Assembly: GCA_963693315.1 (NCBI GenBank)
Contig: OY856188.1
Coordinates: forward strand, 199,372,127 to 199,436,126
Reading direction: 5' to 3'
DNA from: Diogma glabrata
Taxonomy: Eukaryota > Arthropoda > Insecta > Diptera > Cylindrotomidae
Length of the DNA stretch: 64,000 bases
Shown here one piece after another: positions 58,685-64,000 of this stretch. The first letter of the stretch is position 1, and each line of letters opens with the position of its first letter. The position numbers and the translations under genes were made by a program. Below the pieces are notes generated by a model, which was not told the DNA's origin, did no database searches, and saw nothing but the letters and a program-made list of their open reading frames with translations.

Positions 58685-60475
58685 CTAATCGGGATAGCTG
58701 GGTCTTAAGTTCGAATGTACTTCGAATGATATATACCTCTTCGTTTGGAAGCCAGGTCTTCCAGCTCGTAGGCGGTGCCACCCGAAATTACGACGGAACA
58801 GAATATCACCAGGTTTAAACAAAGATACCCTACCTCGCAAATTGTAACGCTGAGCACTTTTAGCAAATGCTTCAGAAGTTAGTACAAGGATTCGACTATG
58901 GATTTTATTCAAGTAGTCAGGACTCAATAGTGTTTCACCCGGTTCATAAAGACTGTTTAATCGTTTTAACAACTCATAGGATGATCCGTTTATTATCATG
59001 GGTATCCCAAACATGGCATAATAGGGAGAACAGTGGAAAGTTTGATGTAAGGAACATCATAGTACACAAGTGATTTCGATCAAATGCATAGCCCATTTCG
59101 AATGCTCGTCTTTTAGGTAGGCCCTGATTCCAGAAAGAACACCGATTCGATTCACCCGTTCGGAAGCATTAGCTTGTGGTGAATATAATGCTACCAAGGT
59201 ATGTTTCACTCCGTGTTTTGATAAGAAATCTTTAAACAATTTTGAATTAAATTGGGTATCATTATCGGATACCACAACCTCTGGACAACCAAATACATGG
59301 AATTCATGGGTGGCCAATAATTGACAAATTGGTTCAGCAGTGAATTTATGTAAAGGAAACAGAAAGGGATACTTAGTCACATGATCAATTACCACGAGTA
59401 TAGCAATATTTCCGGACTTTGACCGAGGATAAGGTCCAAGAACATCGATGTATAAACGCTGACCAATTCGTTCTGTTTTCATTGGAGATATCATAGGAGC
59501 ACGAAGTGGAATATTAGTTCATCACGAACTTTTTCACTTGGGTGTACATTTTTGGCCAATAATAGAAACTTCGGATGTTATACAGGATTTTCAACAAACC
59601 TTAATGAGATGCAGTTGGGGGATTATGGGCTCTTGCAATGCACTCGTCAGTTCCTCGCGTAACCACAATTTCCAAACCTCACCCTCTGGAGGAATCTCAG
59701 TATCAAGACAAGCCAGTCTTTTATATGTCCGACCAGAAATTACTTTCAGATCAGGTACCATCTGCTTCAGTAACTAAGTTTACCAACTCTAAATATCTAG
59801 AAGTGTTGAAGAAAGGTGCATTAAGATCTATATCAGGCACAATATCTACTTCAGAAATAGCGTCGACAGAGTCACGTCTTGACAGGGGACGGTATTTAGT
59901 TTTCCCTTACGGTACTCAATATCAAAGACGTAACCCTGCAATTTCAAGCCCCAACGAGCCAATTGACCAGAAAGGTCTTTTGTTGTATAAGCCACTTCGG
60001 CGAAGCATGATCAGTCACGATCATAAAAGCCTGACCCTCGACATACACTCTAAATTTGTTTACTCCCAGTATGGCTGCTAAGCATTCTTTCTCACTAGTG
60101 GAATAGTTGCGTTGGGACGAATTAAGTTTTTTGGACATGTACGCAATAGGATATTCTTTACCGTCCACGTCACATTGAAGCAAGACACAACCTACTCCAT
60201 CATTGCTAGCATCGCACTGGAGAGTAAAAGGTTTAGTATAATCGGGGTTGATAAGGACTGGTACCACTTCATGTCACTTCAGCATCTTCTGTCCACTTGA
60301 ATTTACCAGTTGATTTCATCAACGTATCAGATATTGAGGAGGACATAGCAGAAAAATCATATATGAATCTACGATAATAACCAGCCATACCTAGGAAGCG
60401 ATGAACCTGTTTGGGTTTACGCGGAGTAGGAAATTCAGAAATGGCCTGAGTTTTATCAGGATCTATTTTTAGCAT
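58685..60475 (-). pseudogene. Gypsy 3 pol fragment (reverse transcriptase end to integrase)
   Basis: Read from 60475 downwards: the end of reverse transcriptase (FLGMAGYYRRFIYDFSAMSS), RNase H at 60267-59944 (LQCDASNDGVGCVLL; IVTDHASPKWL), a broken integrase N-terminus (59940-59500), integrase core at 59494-59057 with LYIDVLGPYP, VVVSDNDTQF and ASERVNR (the two Asp and the Glu), and a C-terminal part at 59014-58685 (YNLRGRVSLFKPGDILFRR). Several stops and shifts. The 5' side is cut at 60475, after which no Gypsy text is seen. A different Gypsy lineage from copies 1 and 2, judged by the integrase text. LTRs not found. Confidence 0.8.
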
Positions 60476-61130
60476 ACCACTTTAAAAATTATAATTTTTG
60501 TTCTATTAATTAATTTTCGTAAATGAAAAGAATTGGTTTTTACTTGTAAAGGATTGTAAAGTGTAATTGAAAATGGATGTGGAATGAGGAGTGTTTGGAC
60601 CTGTGATTGATTATGAAAGTTTTGTGAAACTGGATTGATTGAGTTGATTTGAATTTTTGAAGGTAGCAAGTTGGGATTAAAGGCGAGGAAAACGATGGTA
60701 GAAATATTCTCCGATTCCAAGAGTTGAATGACCTTGCTGCAAAATGGAGGTGATACATGATAAGAACGTGTTTTGTTGTGATATTTCAAAGATATTTGTT
60801 TTATTTTCTTCCAATAAAATCAAAGACAGTAACAACAACTATTTTTGAATTCATACGATGAGAATATTTCGATTTAGTGAACATCCCAAGTCAAGAGTGT
60901 AGAGTCATTATTTATTATTACCGTCAATCGAATGATTCTGGACTTAGGATATTGTCTAAATAGAAAAATTCTCATCAAATGAATTCACACATGGTACTGT
61001 CTAGAAATTTTATACAAAACTCCCAAAAAATACCACTTCTATTATTTATAGAATGTTATAAAGGTTAATAATTTTAAGGCGAAGCAGCATATATGTTGCT
61101 TGTTTTTTGATTATTAATAAAAAATATATA
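60476..61130. other. AT-rich region with Helitron-like segment
   Basis: 60950-61030 (TCTCATCAAATGAATTCACA, then GAAATTTTATACAAAACTCC) resembles 885-945 in the Helitron tail. Further on GGCGAAGCAGCATATATG (61079) recalls the Helitron hairpin but no CTAG end follows. 60480-60950 has no recognised feature. Confidence 0.45.
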
Positions 61131-61672
61131 GTCCCTTGGCTCACGCCGATTTCATGTGATGATTACCACATATTTTATACTTCGTAAGGCGCCTGTCCTT
61201 GACGAGCTGGAAAACTTTTGTTCTGCCATTTTTCTCGATTCGGCCGCTTTTTCGTTCGGCAAGCTATGTAAATTATCAATCATGTAAATTTCGATTCATC
61301 GATCATGTAAATTGTTTTTTTTAACTGTGGGGGTTGGAAATGTGATTTAGAAGACGACGGTAACCTTGTCCGACAAAAATGTGTATGCTATTGTTTAGTC
61401 CGACAACCCAAACATACCAAAATGTCAGTTGTCAGACTCGACAATAGCAGACACATTTTGGTCGGACAAGCTTACGTTTTAGAACACAAATTTCCAACCC
61501 CCACAGTTGAAAAAAAATGTGGTAGCTAATTTACAAGATAGCTGCGGCATTTTTCGGAGCTTGCCGGAGAAAAATAGTAGAACAAAAGTTTTAGGGCTCG
61601 TCAAGGACAGGCGCCTCACGAAGTATAAAATATGTTGTAATCATCACATGATATCGGTGTGGGCCCAGGGAC
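61131..61672. mobile_element. Foldback/MITE-like element, 542 bp, TA-flanked
   Basis: Ends GTCCCTTGGCTCACGCCGAT and inverted ATCGGTGTGGGCCCAGGGAC, flanked by TA on both sides (61129-61130, 61673-61674). Arms of about 200 bp share AGGCGCCTGTCCTTGACGAG, AACTTTTGTTCT and GGGGGTTGGAAAT. A centre of about 130 bp contains GTCCGACAAAAATGTG and its inverse, a second smaller hairpin. Noncoding. Confidence 0.85.
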
Positions 61673-61979
61673 TAATATTCATTTATGGATATAGCTACAA
61701 TTGAGAATACTTATTAATTACTTCAAAATTAATTAGAAATGTTAAATTTTGTAATTAATCAATTATTAAATTTAATAATTAAAAGTAATATTATTTTTCT
61801 AACAACTTTTATTAAAAATATAAATTTCAGACGCGTTTAGGATATAAATATCCGTCATCAATGAAAGAATTTATATTTATGATATACAATATACATACTA
61901 CTTAACTAATCTTACAAGCGTTATTTAAATAAACTTCATGATTCATAAAAACAAATCAAATTAGTTTTAAATATTATAA

Positions 61980-61985
61980 TTTATT
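61980..61985 (-). terminator. Poly-A signal of gene B
   Basis: AATAAA on the minus strand, 26 bp past the stop codon of gene B. Close, but plausible; AATAAA is common in AT-rich DNA. Confidence 0.4.
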
Positions 61986-62010
61986 TATCAATGTGTATGT
62001 TTTTAAATCT

Positions 62011-64000
62011 TTATCTATTTTGATTCATATATGGAAACATAGAAGGTGTTCTTCCATATGCCATTTCCGGCTGACCCATTGGTCTAGGCTGATTTAAATG
62101 AGAAGGATAAGACATTCTTATATTAGGATATTGATAACGACCAGGTGGGTATTGAAATTGTCCTGGTTGTTGTACAGGCAGATGTGGTGGCGTTGAATAC
62201 TGTCTTGGTTGTTGTACAGGATTTTGATGTTGTATTTGAAAGAATCCTGATTGTTGTCCAGGATTAAAGTTTTGTGGGTAATGTTGTGGTCTAGCTACAT
62301 TTGAATTTGGAGCGATTGTCATATTCTGTGAAGACTTTCGCAACAATAGATTTTTAAATAATAAAATTGATGTAATACTTCCTTTTGGTATAATTAATAC
62401 TGCAAAGGTAGCAACAATTGTAACTACAAGTAAACAGACAAATGTATGAGGAAATATTAGTAAAAAGTTTGACCCTGAGTTAAAGATTAACGATCGATCA
62501 TTAACTGTATAATATTGTAAGACTCCAAATGTAATATGTTCAATCATGAAGCCAACCGCTAAAAATAATTCGTTTGTTTTCAAATTGGCTATATTCAAAA
62601 TACAAATATTCGAATGTGATTGTTTTAAACCGATAAATGAACACAATACCCACATAACAATTTTACTAACTTTGTAATCCTGAGTAATAATTATTATAAC
62701 CGTAGCTATAATTAAAAAGCTTGCCTCAAGCCCGGATGAAATCATAAATTGATTTTTAAAATTGAAACAGCATAACATCAATGTTGAGATTAAAATTCCA
62801 AAAACACCAAACCAGATTATAATTTCATAACGATAGTCATTCGAGTAGCCTGAGAAAATTGCCGTTAAATAAAAAAAAGGAAAATAGAAGGCGTATAAAG
62901 ATTGAAATCGGGTGCAAATAGCAAATAAACCAAACATAAATTCTTTTGACTCCGAAACACTTTCAACGACAAAATGTGATCGAGATATAGTTGGGGAATG
63001 ACTTTGATCTCCGACCATAAAATGTTTGTTTAAAAAAATTGTTGAATTATTATTTTCACGATTTACATCTTTGTCTAAACTTGATTTATAGTCGTATAAT
63101 TTTAGCATATGTAAAATTTCGTTTAAACAACAGAGTGCAATAACGAATAAAGATATTATTAAAATTGCTAAGCCAGCGTTTTTGTTAACACGACTGTAGA
63201 GTATGCCGATGTTACTGCTTGCTATGTATCGCACATCAGAATAAATAATTGTTGCAGCAACAGCAACACCAAAAAAGTATTCAAGATGTGCTGCTGATAG
63301 TTTTGCAACACGATACCTTGAATTTGCCACTCTTATATTCATATAAGATAAAGCAGGAATGTAACACATCCCATGTCCAACTGCCATAAGATAAATTGCA
63401 GTTGTTGGATCTGAAAATAAAGAAATATATTTTGTTTATAAAAATTTATAATGAGAATAAAAATATATTTCTGGCAATATATATTTGGGATTTTTTTTAC
63501 ATCAACCTTCAGCTTTAACGGTTGTGTATTTTTAAAGGAACGGCGTCACCCGACACACCAAATAGAAAGTTAATTTTATTTGTACTTATGCTTCACAAAA
63601 ATGTTAAATCAATCTTTGAATTTTGTTAAAAAAGACATAAAACAATCAATGATGCGGTATATTTGGTATAGTATACTCTACTTCAAATATTTAAAACCCT
63701 TACGTCAATGATCAATTTTATTTGAGATGTAATTGATTTGATGCTTTCTGATTTGACTGCTATTGCCTTTCTATTGCTTATTAGTAAAAATTGGGTTATG
63801 TAATATGTGAAAATCCCACCGTATATTAGTATTTCATAAACTTGTATGCAATCCTGGGTGAAAGTAAATTAAAAAATTAGGAATAAACTTTTACTAAGCA
63901 AACTACCTTTAGTGAAACTGAACCTAATAATTTAAGGTAATAAATGTATCAAATCTTATCATATTTACCATTGTAAGGTTTTGAATATAATAACCCACCC
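62011..64000 (-). CDS. Multi-pass membrane protein, transporter-like (gene B), 5' end outside window
   Basis: Last exon 62011-63410 (acceptor TTATTTTCAG; 466 residues incl. split codon), intron 63411-63968 (558 bp, donor GTAAAT), and the end of the previous exon at 63969-64000 (GGLLYSKPYN, then split Asp). The junction is phase 1 at the same place as in gene A, and PTTAIYLMAVGHGMCYIPAL aligns with A's PTIGIYLCAVAHGTCY. The last exon predicts nine hydrophobic segments: three matching A (segments 4-6), a loop with SLDKDVNRENNNS, then six more, ending near residue 360. The tail of about 100 residues is rich in Pro, Gln and Tyr (QQPRQY, PPGRYQYP) and probably cytoplasmic. The 12-segment layout with a central loop suggests a divergent major-facilitator-like transporter, but no family signature is clear. 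Upstream exons (about 100 residues) lie beyond the edge. Confidence 0.8.

Noticed and set aside
60469..60789. Ser/Asn-rich minus-strand frames upstream of Gypsy 3
   Set aside because: Two overlapping frames, no domain, and not continuous with the reverse transcriptase.

Overview
The window is nuclear DNA of an arthropod, most likely an insect. Reasons: very high AT content; spliced genes with GT/AG introns; Gypsy, LOA/Jockey-type, Penelope, hAT, pogo/Tigger and Helitron elements; long tracts of simple repeat; a satellite array holding a 200-N assembly gap. The order is not settled by what I can read. No rRNA, tRNA gene or CRISPR array was found.

Host genes: only one family is visible, two paralogous multi-pass membrane proteins on the minus strand. 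Gene A (15859 down to the gap at 10142) has three exons whose splice phases agree; it ends in the gap, after six predicted membrane segments. Gene B (right edge down to 62011) shows a sliver of one exon and a complete 466-codon last exon. The shared exons align, with an intron at the same place and in the same phase. The predicted 6+6 helix layout suggests a divergent transporter of major-facilitator type, with a Pro/Gln/Tyr-rich tail in B.

Layout: 1-1465, Helitron 3' part with helicase remnant and CTAG terminus, abutting a 343-bp (TA)n tract. 1.8-7.8 kb, non-LTR debris, a 603-bp-spaced duplication and two foldback elements. 7.8-9.94 kb, satellite of about 314 bp made of two 157-bp halves, then the gap. 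10.1-15.9 kb, gene A, with a foldback and a pogo/Tigger element in intron 2. 16.3-24.0 kb, a 7.65-kb hAT element (8-bp duplication ATTGAAGG) holding a dead transposase, a TA-flanked MITE, a Penelope fragment, a pogo-like element and a 77-bp repeat array next to its right terminus. 27.75-38.97 kb, a decayed Gypsy element whose 5' LTR was entered by a second hAT (duplication TCTTCGTC) and whose 3' part holds a foldback element with arms of short tandem motifs. 39.28-50.71 kb, a young Gypsy element (AAAC duplication) with an intact 1188-codon pol; its 5' LTR is split by a 5.64-kb insert, which carries a 289-bp tandem array and a third hAT (duplication ATACGCAC), which in turn carries a non-LTR fragment. 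53.2-56.4 kb, a decayed LOA-like element with RNase H. 57.0-57.7 kb, a ~118-bp tandem repeat. 58.7-60.5 kb, a third Gypsy pol fragment on the minus strand. 61.1-61.7 kb, another foldback. 62.0 kb to the end, gene B.

The most notable items are the split but reconstructable LTRs and their nested insertion order, tandem slippery heptamers at the gag/pol overlap of the young Gypsy element, a foldback made of two Helitron 3' ends, the dimeric satellite that replaces the second half of gene A, and the paralogous transporter-like genes.
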